NCBI GenBank assembly: GCA_030435675.1
Contig: CM059625.1
Coordinates: 8,184,001-8,248,000, forward strand
Direction: 5' to 3'
DNA from: Steinernema hermaphroditum
Taxonomy: Eukaryota; Nematoda; Chromadorea; Rhabditida; Steinernematidae
DNA: 64,000 nucleotides
A program made the position numbers and the translations under genes. Position 1 is the first letter of the stretch; each line of letters begins with the position of its first letter. The notes under the pieces were generated by a model that was not told where the DNA came from, did no database searches, and saw only the letters and a list, made by a program, of their open reading frames with translations. Shown piece by piece: positions 1-13,040 of the stretch.

Positions 1-1952
1 AACATCAACAAGCGTTATATACTTATAAGCGAACGTCAAATCGCTCAACATTTGTTGGAAAAATACATGCAGGAGTCAGTTCAGGTAGGATAAAGTGTTG
101 TGGACATAATCATGGCAACTGAGTGGAACATATGATGGTAGTACAGATTGGAACACATGGTAATCTGGCTCTTCACTATAAGTTAGGTTGCAGCCACTTG
201 TGAGGCAGATCGAAATGATTCTTCCTGTCGTCCGCGATGCCGCAATGATTGCACGAGAATCAGTAAAGGTTTGCACGGTTTTTACGGCATGGTCTCGAGA
301 ATTTGGGGTAATTTACCATCGTCTTAACACTTAACACCTATATGTTCTGTGCTAGGACGAAATACGGACCAATGGACTTACAAGCAGTATGCTGCTGCAT
401 AAAGCGGACGCCTTGCTTTCGCGATTTAAGGAGAACAGCTTAGGGAAGCATTGGCTTCCACCATCGCTGACACCTCTCCTTCGCGTGGCTTCTCTGGAAT
501 TCAGGAAACGTATTGAGAGTCGAACTGTGAGCACAAAGGAAACCACAAGTATTCCGTCTCAGACAGGTGGCTATTCCGGTTTTTAATACGACAGCATGAA
601 TCAATTATTTAGATTATAATTGGAACGAAATCTGGGATAAAAGAGAACTAGTGAACAATGAAACTAAAGACGTGGAGACCATTGAGATGATTGAAAAGAG
701 TTCTGAGGAGGTTGACACAGATAGCATTGTGGCAAGGTTGGAGGAAAGCGCGAGGAAGAGTCCCTCAAAAGATGGGAATTCCTGGGAAGAGCAGAAGGCC
801 ATCTGTGCCATCAAATCGGAAAAGGGCGAAGTCGAAAGAGCTTCGTTTTCAAAGGATGAAAGAGAAGAGGATTCTTCGCTGGAAGACGGCATACATTCCA
901 TCTCCACAGCGCCACCATCCGTGTGCTCCTCACAAAAGGTAGTGCCCTTGTTCCTTGTCCTTGAAGTGCTACTTCTAATGCAGGCGTTCTAGACAAGCAC
1001 GGACACGGAGCAACTCGATCACTTGCACGAGTTGGCCCGCAATATCCGAGACGTGTTTCAGAAACTCGATCTACAAGCCGAAATGAGTGGCGACGAAGGA
1101 GGTGTGCTTAAGTCCAACGTTGCCCAAAATGAAGACAGCTGTGGTACAGACACTCCACCAAGCACGCCGGTAGAACCAATTTCTGGTAGCCCTCCAGCTG
1201 AGATGCTGCGACAGGATGGCCATGACACAAACGAGCAGCTGCAACCAGCGATGAAAAAGAACTCAATGGAGGATGATTCCTCTTCTACAGTTTCCATCTC
1301 TCTTCCAAGTAAGATGTTTGATAGAATATTATCTGGACGCATGTCTCAGCTATTATTTCCAAAAGCATTGATGTGGTGGAGTCCAAGTGCGTCGATACTG
1401 AAGAGCCAGTTGAGGACGACCTTCCCCTTCCAAGCGTCACGAAACACAAAACTTTGGGCGACGGTGGAAAGAAAGATGACCTAACGATTTGTAAACGGCA
1501 AGGTTTAGATCTATCTTTGTTGAGCACGGAGCCAAATACTTTAAATCTGGACTATATATCTACCGTGCGGTCAGATGCGCCATCCAGATTGACTCATCGT
1601 TCCGAACATCAGTAACGCTGCTTTGTTATTGTCTAATTCTTTTTTTTGTCTTTAGTTCAGAATTGGATGAACCGATTACCGGCGAAGACACTGGAAAAAG
1701 AAAAGGATCCTCAGAGGTAAGAGAGAAGAACTGCAAGGAGTTGATGTTATATCCATGTCTCAGTTTTGGCGCTTAGCGACGAACTTGGGAAGAGCGCTTG
1801 CTCTCGAGCAGGAAATTAACAAAACTCGTGAGGAAAACTTGAGGGAGTCGGAAAAGAGAGCTTCTGTCATGGAATCATTAATGATCGGGATCCATGAGAT
1901 CCTCGAAAATATCAAGACGGAACACGAGAAATTGGATGCAGAATCGAACTAA
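1..1952 (+). CDS. 3' part of an unrecognised coiled-coil protein gene, truncated at the left edge
   Basis: Seven exons join in phase: 1-84, 356-566, 613-938, 993-1308, 1350-1611, 1656-1716 and 1764-1952, with introns of 41-54 bp apart from the first (271 bp). The protein begins with a helical, basic-rich segment (about 95 residues). It continues through a long acidic, Ser/Thr/Pro-rich region that looks disordered, and ends in a charged helix rich in Glu and Lys that looks like a coiled coil, stopping with TAA at 1952. A stop codon at 584-586 is avoided only if the 46-bp segment 567-612 is spliced out. That segment has a good acceptor and preserves the frame, so I treat the two halves as one gene. 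The 5' end lies outside the window. I do not recognise the family. An alternative is two separate genes ending at 586 and 1952, but the downstream half would then lack an ATG. Confidence 0.6.
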
Positions 1953-2392
1953 AATAATAACTTACATATCCTAACAGTATTTGTCCTTGTAGTTTTGGTA
2001 GATCTTCGGCGTTTAATAAATCTTCATCATGTCGCATTATTAGTTTTATTAACAGTTGACGTTCGCGCTCCCTGTACGAAAGAAGAGAGAATAATTACAA
2101 TCCAATATACAGCATTACAGATCAGAGATCCGCAGCCAATTTACGGATGCTTTCACTTTCGCGGCGTGTTCCTCCTGGATGTGATCCACTTGATACATAT
2201 CGCACAACCGGTTCCGAATGGGGAGGAAAATCAAGAAAGCAGCCGTTCTCAACGGAGACATCTCATTCGGTTCAAAGCCTATCCCTCCCATTTTGGAAGC
2301 CGAGAAGTTGTTGTGTGACTCGTGGTGTGTCTTCGTTTCTCATTGTGCATCAAGGCTTTTGTTTTGTGACGTCGGTTGCAGAGGGAGCAGCT
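1953..2392. other. Intergenic stretch between the left-edge gene and transporter copy 1
   Basis: This holds the probable 3' UTR of the upstream gene and the 5' region of the transporter. Short open frames occur on the + strand, one with a plausible composition at 2218-2330, but I could not tie them to the transporter by a clean splice. It also contains a 17-bp word at 2116-2132 that recurs at 63632-63648. A splice-acceptor-like TTGCAG ends at about 2381, 12 bp before the transporter ATG, and could be a trans-splice site. Confidence 0.4.
2015..2020 (+). terminator. AATAAA polyadenylation signal
   Basis: A canonical AATAAA hexamer lies about 60 bp downstream of the stop of the left-edge coiled-coil gene, a suitable place for its cleavage and polyadenylation. 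Confidence 0.5.
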
Positions 2393-4263
2393 ATGACCCC
2401 GACACAATTCGCCCCCCAAGAAGAAAACAGAAAGTTGAGTACGGAATGCAGAGTAGGAACTGGAGCAAAACCGAGAAGAACGGCGCGAGAATTTTTTAGA
2501 AAATATTTCTTAGAAGGTGAGTGAGTCCCGTCGTTCAAATGATTCACGTTCTTTAGGTCAAACTCTTGAGGAATCAGCAAAGGAAAAACAGGAAAACATT
2601 CCATTGGATGCAACCCTTGATGAAATCATATTTATAAAATATCGCAAATTTATTGCCTTTCTCGTCCCGTTTATAATTGCACAGGTATGAATTTAGCACA
2701 AAAATGGTGGAGATCAGCGTTTTTAGACAGTGTGGTGGTTGACGGCGTGGAAGTATAACTTTTTTGAGCTGTACCCAACCCACTGGCACATGCCGATTAC
2801 GATGATTCTTGGTGCAACTGTGGCCGGTATTTGAGGTCTCGCTTTGTTTCCACCACACAAAAACATTTAGGGATGACGAGCGAAGGAGGTGGTGCGGTAG
2901 CCTTCCCTGTAATGACTTTTGTCCTCCATATCGACCCCACGACGGCGCGAGACTTCTCTTTGATGATTCAGTCTGTCGGTATGTTGTTGTCGGCCACACT
3001 TTGACTTTTCTCGAAAACAAAGCACCAATGAATTCGCCGAAAGATTGCCTTCAGAAAGTGCTCAGTACTAGTTGTGCTAGAAGGGAGCCAAAAAATAGAC
3101 ATACATATCTATTTACACTATTAATGTTTTAGAAGACATTTAAATATTATTTTTTAAAGAAAGATGTTATCTTTGAAAAATATCTCTCGTTGGAAACAGC
3201 TTTAAAACCAAACAACCGGCGTTGCCAACGCTACCTACGGAGTCAATGGCTGCTAACACAGCTACGAAGCATCGAAACTTTGAGGTGCCGATGGTGCTAG
3301 CCTAAATGATGTACAGTTATTATGTCTATATCACCAAATCTACCTACTCAAGAATAAGTTTACAATTTTCAGCGATGACATTGTCGCTCTTTGTCATTAT
3401 CTTCATGCAAATCCAGATAGAATGGCGAGCCATCATTTTAGCAACTGTCGGAGCCATTCCGGGAGTCATTATTGGATTCGAACTTGTAGGTCCCTTCGCT
3501 GTTGTGCATTACGACTGACTGCAGCCCTTCAGCTCGACCCTCTGTTCACTGGACCCCAAAAGAAAATGATGTTCGTCTCATGCTGGTGCGCTTTCGCAAT
3601 CAGTCTGTGGATTTTGAATCGACAGAAGAAACGCACTACGTACACAAAAATTCAGAATTTTTCTCCATGGAAAGCAGCGGTTTTAATTGCGACCGGATTT
3701 GCCGGAGGTGTTCTGGATTCGATGGCTGGGTCAGGAGTAGATATTTGCACTTTTTCCGTTGTCACACTGCTGTTCCGACTGAGTGAGAAGACAGCCACTC
3801 CCACTACCGTAGTACTGATGGGTAAACACTCTTACGACTCAATACCGCACATCATCTTCCGTTTAGGCCTCAATTCGATAATCGCTGTTTACTGGAGAAC
3901 GGTCATGATGGGGGATATTGCACAATTGGCGTGGGACTACATAAAGGTGACAGTGCCAGTATCAGTCACATTCGCCCCGTTTGGAAGTTTCCTGGGATCC
4001 CACTTTCACAGACTGGTCAGAATACACAAAGTGAAGTAGTGAGCAGCAATTTTTAGGTGCTGGCAGCATTTATTTACGTCCTGGAAGCTGCGGCACTCGT
4101 CGGGTTTCTCCTCACGAAACCTTCCATCACCCTTCTCCTCGCCGGATCGCTCATAATAATTGGAGGCTTTGTCTTCTTTTCGTTCCTGAGCAACGTGGGC
4201 GAGCAGTTGATGGAATCAATAGAAGCGGAAAAGAAAGATGCAGCTAAGGAAAGCCAGCCGTGA
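2393..4263 (+). CDS. TauE/SafE-family membrane transporter, copy 1
   Basis: This is a polytopic membrane protein of about 405 residues in eight exons: 2393-2516, 2557-2684, 2727-2826, 2871-2978, 3373-3485, 3533-3821, 3867-4015 and 4057-4263. All joins keep phase. The family signature is visible as the glycine-rich loop SEGGGAVAFPVMTF after the first membrane helices, and again in the second half as AGSGVDICTFSV followed by SEKTATPTTVVLMG. This is the internal two-fold repeat typical of TauE/SafE (PF01925) proteins. Bacterial members are proposed to export sulfite or sulfoacetate; the animal substrate is not established. The start is the first ATG behind an acceptor-like TTGCAG and gives the short charged N-terminus seen in the paralogue at 61.3-63.1 kb. 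Compared with that copy it has one extra intron (2827-2870) and lacks another, so the duplication is not recent. The frame is intact. Confidence 0.88.
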
Positions 4264-4934
4264 TTCGGCGTTATTTACACGCGGTTTAATATGGATCCGA
4301 AGAAACATTGCTTCGCGGTCACTCCAAAGCTTCGGTTAAGAAGTTTTATTCTGTATCCTTACACGTCATTCATAAACGAAAGAAATAGACAGAGCGATCA
4401 CAACCGTTTCTAAGAGGTCAAAACAATCTGTTTATCGAAGTCGCCGAGATCAAATGCGACCACTTGCAAACAAAACGTTCTGAAGAATATGACACAATCG
4501 GACTCATCAATTGACTTATTTGACTCTAAATGGAAGTAGACGGGTGAACTACACTGGGAGCCGTAATATTTACAACGGACTATGAAAGATGAAGACATAT
4601 TGACCTAAAGAACCCACACATAAAAAGGAGAAAATGGCAAGTTTTCGCACGTTTTTTTTCAAGTTTTCGCAGGAGGTTTCTAGGAGGTTTTTCTCTGCGA
4701 TTGTACTTTGCAACAACAAATGAAATGACTAGAATCGGTCAGTCAGGTAAGTAGGGTATGTATAGATGTTGGAAAAAGACGATCGAAGATAGCCAAATTT
4801 TTGGAGATTTTTGGCGAACAGTTGCGTTCAAGGGGAATTGAAATGAAGGACAATTCTTGGGGCTTAGAAGATTTATAGACTGTGTATTGCTGGAAGATTC
4901 TTTAGAAGGCTCTACCCGACAGCGTCACCGGACT
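4264..4934. other. Intergenic, transporter copy 1 to jun (convergent 3' ends)
   Basis: The stretch is AT-rich with no convincing reading frame. It should hold the two 3' UTRs of the converging genes. I see no repeat or RNA gene. Confidence 0.4.
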
Positions 4935-7900
4935 TCACGGATCCTGAGCGGCAATCACGCAACCTTGGCTTTTGTGATGTTTGAGCTGATTTTGAAGGGT
5001 TGTTATCGACTTCCGCAGATTTTCGATATCCTGCAGGAGGTTGGCCCCGCGAGTCCGCTCGTGACTAACTAAACCTTCAAGTTCCTGGATCTTCTCCAGT
5101 TTCCGCTGGCGACATTTAGTCGCGGCGAGTCGGTTCCGAGCTCGCTTCCTCTCCAGTTTCTTCTTCTCTTGCTCATCGAGGTCAACTCTGCAACGGCATG
5201 AATCATAACTCAACATAATTAATGAGGCGCATTCTGTTTTTATGAATCATCATTGTTACGTCCAAATTACAAAGCGAATTACTTACCCATTCATGAAGCT
5301 CATATCCTCCTGACTTCGACTAGAGGAACAACTCGCACCGTCCATGGAACCGTCGTCCATTGACGATGGAGGAATAGGACCAGGCATGCCCGAAAACATG
5401 CTGTTCATTCCAAGCGAACCAGCAGAGGAAGACGGCATTTCAGGCTGAATCTGATTCAGAAACTGCGGTGACAGCATGTTGGGGTTCGGCATGCTCGACG
5501 GGAGCACCTTCGAATTGGGCATCATGGAGCTACTGGAAGAATTGGGGACGACATGAGGGAAGAAGTGAGGAAACATGAGTCCGCTCGCGTCCTGGTGATG
5601 GTGAGGGTTCTGCATGTTGATCAATTCAATGTATCGGACGCTGAAAATGGATACGGTAATCACAAAAAAGAAAGGAGCATTTGAATATAAACGCACAGCA
5701 CACGTATACTGTGTCCGTTTTCCGTGACTGTCCATCGTATTGGGAAAAGCTGGATTATATCTTTATGCAAAGACACGCGCAAGAGCGCGGTCGCGCCTTT
5801 GGAATGAATCACAACGCTGTTTTGGATTAAAGGTTGGATGGATCGTTTGGTGTGCGTTGGGAATTACGCAGACGAGCAAACGCCATGACTCATAGGCGCC
5901 GACAGAGCTGTTCTCCCTGACGCCGCTCCTCAGCCGTTGTCGGCGCTATTTGCAACAAAGCGATCCTCGTTTTGACTGTAGCGCAATCGAAGCATACGGT
6001 AGCCTCAAAACACGAAAAGACAAAACATCACTTTTGCTCGAAATATTTCACTAAAAGGTATATCCTAAGCGTCTCTTAGCGCTATTAGACAACACACGTA
6101 GGAAATACGTAGTTTCATGCTTGTGTCACCATTCCTGAACATATAGAAAGATGCTCTGAGCAGAAAAAACGGCAGCTATTCGTGGATGTAGCACTAGCTA
6201 CCGATTAGAAGCAAAGGATAGTACCACGAGATCACCCGCCCATCCACCAATCGCGTTTGCGGAATGCACGAGGTGCGAACTACCGTAATCTTGAGTGCGC
6301 CCGCTCTCTAGATACCCACTACCGACGTCTTCGATTTCGAAATATCAACTTATAGATTTTCGAAATGCATCGGGTATGTGTTCCGTTCACCTATCTCTTT
6401 AGTATACTTTACGTGAAAGGAATCCATTTGTTTCGCGCATTGTATTACAAAAGCAATCTCTTCTTTGACGTCATCATCTACTAGAAACCACAAAAAAATA
6501 TAAAAAACATATCTTTCGCGCCGTTATAAGCGTCTAAGGAAAGCGATGACTAAGCAGGAAAACTCAAGCGAACAAAACACGCATAGATGGATTCGACGAA
6601 GAGAAGTCTGAGAACGGATTGCAATGACGCTGACTCTCGGCGATATGAAAGAAATTAGCTTAAGGTAACCAATTTAAAACACGATGAACAATTATCCGAA
6701 CATAATTGAGCGAGAACGAGGAAGGCAATTGCCCCTCAGTTTGACCGTTCTGGAGGAACCCGCCACGAGTGGAACGGTCACAACTCCGCGCCTAAAGTGC
6801 ACCGGCGATAAATGATCGTCCGGGCGAGCGGCCGAACCCCGTGACTCATCGTTCCCTTACCGGTGCGTCTCTGCGTTAGCATCGTGGAGTATCCTAGTGC
6901 CCGAGTCGCCCACGCCGCCCGCCCCTCAAAAAAGCAAATAGACAAGCGAAAAGAATACTGACAGGTTTGTTTGTACCGACACTGTTCCTGGAGACAACAA
7001 ACACCCTCAAGTAGATGCTACCTGATGATTCAACAGAGTACGGTATATATGATGAGATTCTGGACTACCCCTTAGTGGTTACTTTTCAACTATGTTCAGG
7101 TTGCATCTGCCAGTTTAAAAAAGCGCTTCTCTTACTCTTAGTGAATGCGCTCCAACGAAATCGTATCGTCTTAGCGCTTTTCTCGTTTCAAAGCCTTATG
7201 GATGACTCACTATGCTATGTTCCTCATATATCATGGCTTACTGTACGAAATATTAAACGTATACCGTGATTTCAACCTTCGTGAATGTGCTGTGATTTGA
7301 ACTTACATCTCGTTGGCAGCGCTGACCGTCGACGAGGGAAGTGAGGTTGAAGAAGCTGCTGGTAAAGGTAGTGAAGTAGGGACGGCGGGGACTGTGGGAA
7401 CGGCGGGAACGGCGGGAATGGTGGGCACTGCGGTGACGGTGGGAACGACCGCGGGCTCGGGCTTTGCAATTTCTTTTGGTTCCGGCACTGATTCAGGAAT
7501 GGGGACCACAATCGGCTTGGTTTCCACAATATCAGCTATGGTTGTAGTGCTGGTCGTAGATGTGCTCGACGTTGAAGACGAACTTGCATTCACGCTGATG
7601 CTTTCAGATGAGGTAGGAAGTGAACTTGATGAAGTAATGGGATTGGAAGGTAGTGTGGGAGTTGTTGAAAATGTGTACAGAGGGTTGAGAAGACTGGGCG
7701 AAGGGACGTTGTTCGGTATGAAGTTGTTTAGCCGTTGGACGTGACTCAAAGCATCTAAACGAAAGATGTTTCAGTGACTTTAAATGAAACGTTGTATTCC
7801 TGCTTTAGAGTAAGTTCTGAACCCTAGCGATACGTGTAAAACGCTTCGTTGTCATTTAGGCACCAGACGATGGTATATTATGACTTTGTTCTCAGGCACA

Positions 7901-9664
7901 TAAAAAGATGAAAATGCAAATGAACGTCACGCTCGCCTAGTCTTCCTGTGAGATGCTACAAGAGGACTGTCGGCGGAATATGGAAATCAACGCCCTTCGC
8001 CGTCTTTATACGTAAACAGTCTCTTTTATGACTGCTCCACGATTTATGTAGCATATTCACGGGGTCCTTCTCATCTTCCCTCTAATATCTCTGAATACAT
8101 AGAGGTCATACACGTACGTTTACTTGTCCCTAGTCAAAATGCTAAATTAAAAGACTATTTGGCTTATGGTAGCAAGCCTGTACATGCAAATCTTTATTAC
8201 AAAGAAACGAAATCTCGTGTAGGTTTCTTGGGAAATTCTGTCCCGTGCGGTTTTAAAGAAAGATACGCTCTTGGAAATACCAGATTTTAGGCTAGATGCT
8301 CTATTCTTAGGTCACTCTATAGATCGAAGGTGATGCCTGCCTATGCGACGTCTTTCCCACAGTAATACACAACCACGGCTGGATAGAACATAAGAGTCTG
8401 CGTTGCCTGAAAATTTTGTCGTCTGGAATATTTGGGCTCACAGTTGTTCTCTAAATTATTCGCAAACCTTATAAAAGATTTCATAAAATCCAGCATTTTG
8501 TCCACAGGTTTTGCTGTTTTAAATAATTTCAGAGGTGAGAAGAAGAGGAGATGTTTATATAAAAGTTTATAAAAATCGCGCAAAATCGATGCTATTCCGC
8601 AATATTCGCGCAGATAGGGCAGAATTCACCGGACATGCGTGTAGTCAGGCCAAAGTCCAAATCGTTCCCGGCACTCGGAAAAGTGCACACTTATAAATTG
8701 CACAAATATCGCCAGAAATGTTTAGAAAAAAATTTCTAAAAATCGCCAAAACCTAATCTAAGCCTGGACGTAAACATGCATTCAGGGTTGGCTTTGCTTC
8801 CCCCACATCCACAGCTCATTCAAGTCTACCGTTCCCAAATCTAACGATGTCTCAAATGCACGGATACCCACTACTTTTAGTTACTGAAATGTCAAATCAC
8901 CGGGAAGACGGTACCACTTCCTCCAATTGATTGGATGTAGTGTAAACCATATGCCTATTCCCTTTCTGTATGCTCTGAATACCGTAACGTTTGAGCAAGT
9001 GGACACACCTCTTCTACTCGATGAAAATTTCAAAATGAGCCTTTTTGGCTCGCTCTGTACGGCATCAGCGCAACTGATCCGAGGACAACTGATCCCACGG
9101 ACGACTGATCCCACGATATCGAAATAGATCAGTTGTGCCCGACCCCTCTGTATATTGTTAGAAATGGGATCACATTTATATGTGGCTGCATTTGCTCGTC
9201 TTACGCTTCTTATAATGACAATCATAGAGGTTTATCAGTAGCGCCTAGAAGCAGCTTTCAAAGACATGACTATCCGCACCAATGTGTTATTTCCCGCCAT
9301 TTTGTTGTTAGCGTCTTCTACTGAGACAGACATTCAAGAAAAGACCTTACCCAAAAAACCTTGCGCATACTGTGCTTGCGCCTGCGAGACATCCTGAGGT
9401 CCGAATATCTTTGTGGGCGTCGGGGTGGCAACAGTTTGGAGTGTGGCAACTGCAAAAGCTGAAATACATGATAGAGTGCACAACGTCGATCATCTTACTC
9501 AAAGGCGAAATAATCTGACTCTGCAACTTCTCGTAATCGATACCGAAGGGCATCGTCCTCCGTTTTTTGGGCGGCGAATCTGACGACAAATCCAGCGTCA
9601 GCATGGATTTGAGCTGTTGATACGAGGACGCCGATGTTGCCACGGGTAGATCGCCAGCACTCAT
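4935..9664 (-). CDS. jun-1: JUN, AP-1 family bZIP transcription factor
   Basis: Five exons on the minus strand (9664-9499, 9458-9351, 7754-7307, 5640-5287, 5187-4935) give a 442-residue protein. Exon 2 encodes TPTPTKIFGPQDV followed by a helix ending in GFLDALSHVQ. This matches the c-Jun region around the JNK-targeted Thr-Pro sites (TPTPTQF) and the helix after it. Exons 3 and 4 are low-complexity, rich in Pro, Ser and Thr. The last exon holds the basic region RKRARNRLAATKCRQRK and a leucine zipper of about five heptads, ending near GC as in vertebrate Jun. It binds DNA as a dimer with Fos or ATF partners, or with itself, at TGASTCA sites in the nucleus. Introns 2 and 3 are unusually large (about 1.6 kb each) and contain several perfect AP-1 and CRE sites, suggesting feedback control or an internal promoter. 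The start codon is the first ATG of exon 1. Confidence 0.93.
5886..5892. promoter_or_regulatory. AP-1 site TGACTCA in jun intron 3
   Basis: A perfect consensus inside the 9-bp palindrome ATGACTCAT (5885-5893), within the large intron that precedes the exon encoding the middle of JUN. Known Jun family genes autoregulate through such sites; occupancy here is inferred. Confidence 0.4.
6466..6473. promoter_or_regulatory. CRE palindrome TGACGTCA in jun intron 3
   Basis: The full 8-bp CREB/ATF or Jun-ATF palindrome. About one copy is expected by chance in a window this size, and I found two, both in or just upstream of jun. Confidence 0.35.
6842..6848. promoter_or_regulatory. AP-1 site TGACTCA in jun intron 3
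   Basis: A perfect consensus in a locally GC-rich block (6720-6930) of the intron. Together with 5886 and 7203 it forms a loose cluster. Confidence 0.35.
7203..7209. promoter_or_regulatory. AP-1 site TGACTCA near the end of jun exon 3
   Basis: A perfect consensus about 100 bp into the intron after the exon ending at 7307. Third site of the intronic cluster. Confidence 0.3.
9073..9133. repeat. Short direct repeat ACTGATCC, three copies
   Basis: ACTGATCC occurs at 9073, 9088 and 9104, about 15 bp apart, followed by an inverted GATCAGT at 9127. It lies in jun intron 2. It is too short to classify and may be a decayed element or an incidental micro-repeat. Confidence 0.4.
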
Positions 9665-10849
9665 CTACAATTAGTGAGATGAGTGGATTTTGGTCACCTT
9701 GCACTGACGGCAGTTAAGAAGCAGAGAGCGCACGAGGTGCTAAATCAGATAGGAACTCAAACGTACGCGCGTACGAGATTAGACTTAATCAATAGCCATA
9801 TTTCATCAAATCCGAGGGAATTTAAACTTGTGTAGCACGCAGACCTCGCAGCTGCACATTGGGCTTCGTGTGACGAATAACATGAACCGATAGCACCTGT
9901 AGGTTGCAGTTGGCAAGGAAGGAAAGCGGCCGTTGGCACCCAAGAGAGCATCAAATCAGAAGTGCTCATTTACTAATCCCATGTGCCATTCACTGTTCAC
10001 CTTTGGGGCGTAGTTATGTCAGAGGAAAATATTATTCCTTTTGTTTAAAGTAGACGTAAACATCTTTTGAATGCACATCCGCGGATTAGACGTTTCGCAG
10101 TCGGTAGCGCGGGGTGCAACCGACATCACAGGAAACGTAACTAAATGGTGGAAGAAAAGTTTGAAAAAACTACTGATCAAAGACGAGAGTTTCCGTTCAA
10201 GCGTTAAGAGTACTCATTAAGCAAATTACTTTCTTATCATGTTCGAATTACATCCAGCGAAAATCACTCCCTCCATTCAAAGGTCACTCCAACTGCTTTC
10301 TTGGAATTGTAGAGCCGCACTAATGTTTTTGAGACGGCTAAGCAGACTGAAAGTGGACGGTGGCGCAAGCAGGGCTCTATTTCTTAATTCAATTTACATA
10401 TTATTAGTGCAAGTTACAAATAATGAATTAACGCCTCGAAAACAAACCATTGGATAAGTGGAAAATAGTGCCTTGCACAACAGCAGAAATTCTTTTTAGA
10501 AACCGAATTTTCATTAACATTCCACCACCACTAGCTTAAAGATGATTAAGCACCATTCGTTTGGAGAGAATGCCTATTCAGTTGACTTAATCACTAGCTA
10601 TTGGAGAAGGTCATGAAGAACCTGGAGCATATGGCCTGACTCAGGGATGCTCGAGATTTGCCACGAGGTGCGTGTCCCCAGACTGAGCGCTCCATCCAAA
10701 GGGCAGTTCCTTCCGAACACCAACAAATGGTCAGGAAGCAAGCTGCTGACCACCGCGCACTTCGAAAAAGCCAGAGAGTGAGCGGACGCAGAGGCGCGAA
10801 CTCACGCAAATGAAAAAGCAAATTGGACATGGTTTTCATTGCAGGCTGC

Positions 10850-10954
10850 TGACGTCATCGGACAACACGCACGCGATTATAGTGCGCCTGAGAACAGTGT
10901 ACTTTGTAAGCGACCAACGGTTTCAAGGCGATCGAATTTGGAGGCAGTGACTCA
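10850..10954. promoter_or_regulatory. CRE palindrome and AP-1 site upstream of jun
   Basis: TGACGTCA at 10850-10857 and TGACTCA at 10948-10954 lie within 105 bp of each other, about 1.2 kb upstream of the jun start codon. Pairing of a CRE-like and an AP-1-like site is a known arrangement in Jun promoters of other animals. A regulatory role here is inferred. Confidence 0.4.
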
Positions 10955-13040
10955 TATTCCTTGCAGGGTAATCTGGTTAGCGATCAGAAAACGTTGTGAT
11001 CACCTCTTGTGAGTGAGTATGTAGCAAGGGGAAAAGTGTTGAATCAATATGACACACGTCGCGCGAGAGATATATGCTCTAGACGGCGGCCAGGCTAAAA
11101 TGCCTAACAGAATCGAGTATCTCTCACGCACTGATTACTCACTAGGATAAGGGAGAGTCAGCGGCGAGTCGCTCGCTGCCGACGGTGACGTTTAATTTCC
11201 GAGAGCACTGGCATCAGATATCCGGCCAACGTCAACTTCAGTGCGCTTTCATGGGTTTCAAGAACGCATGCCGATAATGTCCATCAAAAACAAGGGGTTC
11301 GTGAAAACAAATTATTTATACACAATTAGTGCGGAGTTCGACAGCCTTATGTTTCGCGCGTAATGATCCAGCCTCCCTCAAACAATAAGTTTGCTCTATA
11401 GCAAAAACACTTTCACTTGTGAAAACAAATAAAAGCATTGGAGGAGAAATCCTAGAACTTCTGGAGCCCAATTTTTATCTTTTCAATCGCTTCTACTTTT
11501 TCAATCATCATGAGCGCCGTCGCATGTGCTCCTCTTCGTTAGTTCATATAAGATACGTCATAAACCGGCTCCGTTCTCTTGATAAGCTTAGACGTTGTTC
11601 AGTTGCACACACTCATTCTTGTTTCTTCTCTCTCGTCTCGATTGACTGTTGTGTTTAAAAAACCAACAATCAAATTTGGATACAGAATTTTATAACCATT
11701 CTGCACCTGCTTATCTCTCGATAACGCAAGGTTGCTTTTGTCTTTGGTGAACTCGCCATCGCTCACAATATGAATCAACGCTGATCGGTGTCGATGAATG
11801 GGCGAGCGAGGCGACGGCGCACAGGAATGAATCAGAACTCGCTGTGGGGGTCGAAGCTGTCACTCTAGTGTGGCAAAGTGAAAATCACTGTTTGTAGCAT
11901 CAGCTGCTGCGATCGAGGAGTACTGTGTAAACAAAAAGGTTGGCAAAGAGATGAGAACTAGCTAGGTTCACGACATTTACGTAGACACTTCAATGCATTG
12001 ATTTTTGCTACTATTACGTCTTTCTCTGTGACGTATAATGTCCCCTTGTTGGGTGTGGTTTAAAAAAACATGTTCCCTATTCATCAATATGTTCGAAAAA
12101 CTGAAAGTAGCACGAAAGTGGCATGGAAGTTCATTCCAACAATTCAGCGCTAACGTGTAGTGTTCACACACAACGACCGTTCCCGGTTCTGGCGTTTTTC
12201 ATGTGGTACAGTCAGATGTTTGAACTGTATTTGGTTCATGCAAAACACATAGAGTCCGCCGTAAACTGACCGCCAAAACCAGAAATCAACTTATTTTCGG
12301 TGTAAATAGGAGGCAAAAAGCGAGCAATCGATCGTCAACTGTGCTAGTGGTTGAGTGATTTCTTAAATACTGAAAAAGTGGTAATCATTGAAATCCCACA
12401 GCGATTTGCGCGTCGCACAAATCACGCTGCGAGATCAATCTTAGGAAATTTGGTGAGATCAAACGACGCAAAAGACGACGTCCGACCAGGAAACAGAAGT
12501 CGCGCGCATCGAACTTTTTACCTTCGCAACGCAAGCTCATGACCCGGTGATTAATTGGCGTTAAATGATTAGGAGTTGACGCTTACAACGCAGTCACTTA
12601 CAGTGGAAAGGCGCCGCGCGTCGTTCAGCGCATCCTGCTCATCGGAAAGCCGCGACTGTCACAAGAACGCAAAAACAGTCGAGCAAAAAGTTTCACAACT
12701 TCGTTCTCTATGTGTAACGTTTCGCATTCAAAAAGCATCCAAATCTTATACTAGGATACAATAAAGGAGGGAGAATTATTTCAATATACGAATAAATGAA
12801 ATAGATAATACTGACTAAACCATGAACAGCAGAAAAATGAAGTGAACCGCAAAAAATCGATGCTTTTAGAGAGTGCACCAGTATTATTCATTCTCAGTTA
12901 AAGAGTTTATTAGAGCTGATAAGAGAAAGGAGTCACTCAAACGGCCACTTAAGGGTCGTACTTTATTAGAGCCAAATAGTTCGCTCAGCGTTGTATAACT
13001 CACACATAGAAGAGACACGATTGTTTCGCAAAAACACACT

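Noticed and set aside
584..586. Stop codon splitting the left-edge gene in two
   Set aside because: Splicing 567-612 removes it and keeps the frame; the downstream part has no ATG of its own.
3473..3482. GGATTCGAAC resembling a tRNA B-box on the minus strand
   Set aside because: It lies in transporter coding sequence and no cloverleaf can be drawn around it.
7313..7744. Long Gly/Val/Thr-rich open frame on the + strand
   Set aside because: It is antisense to jun exon 3; the minus-strand frame splices in phase with the flanking JUN exons.
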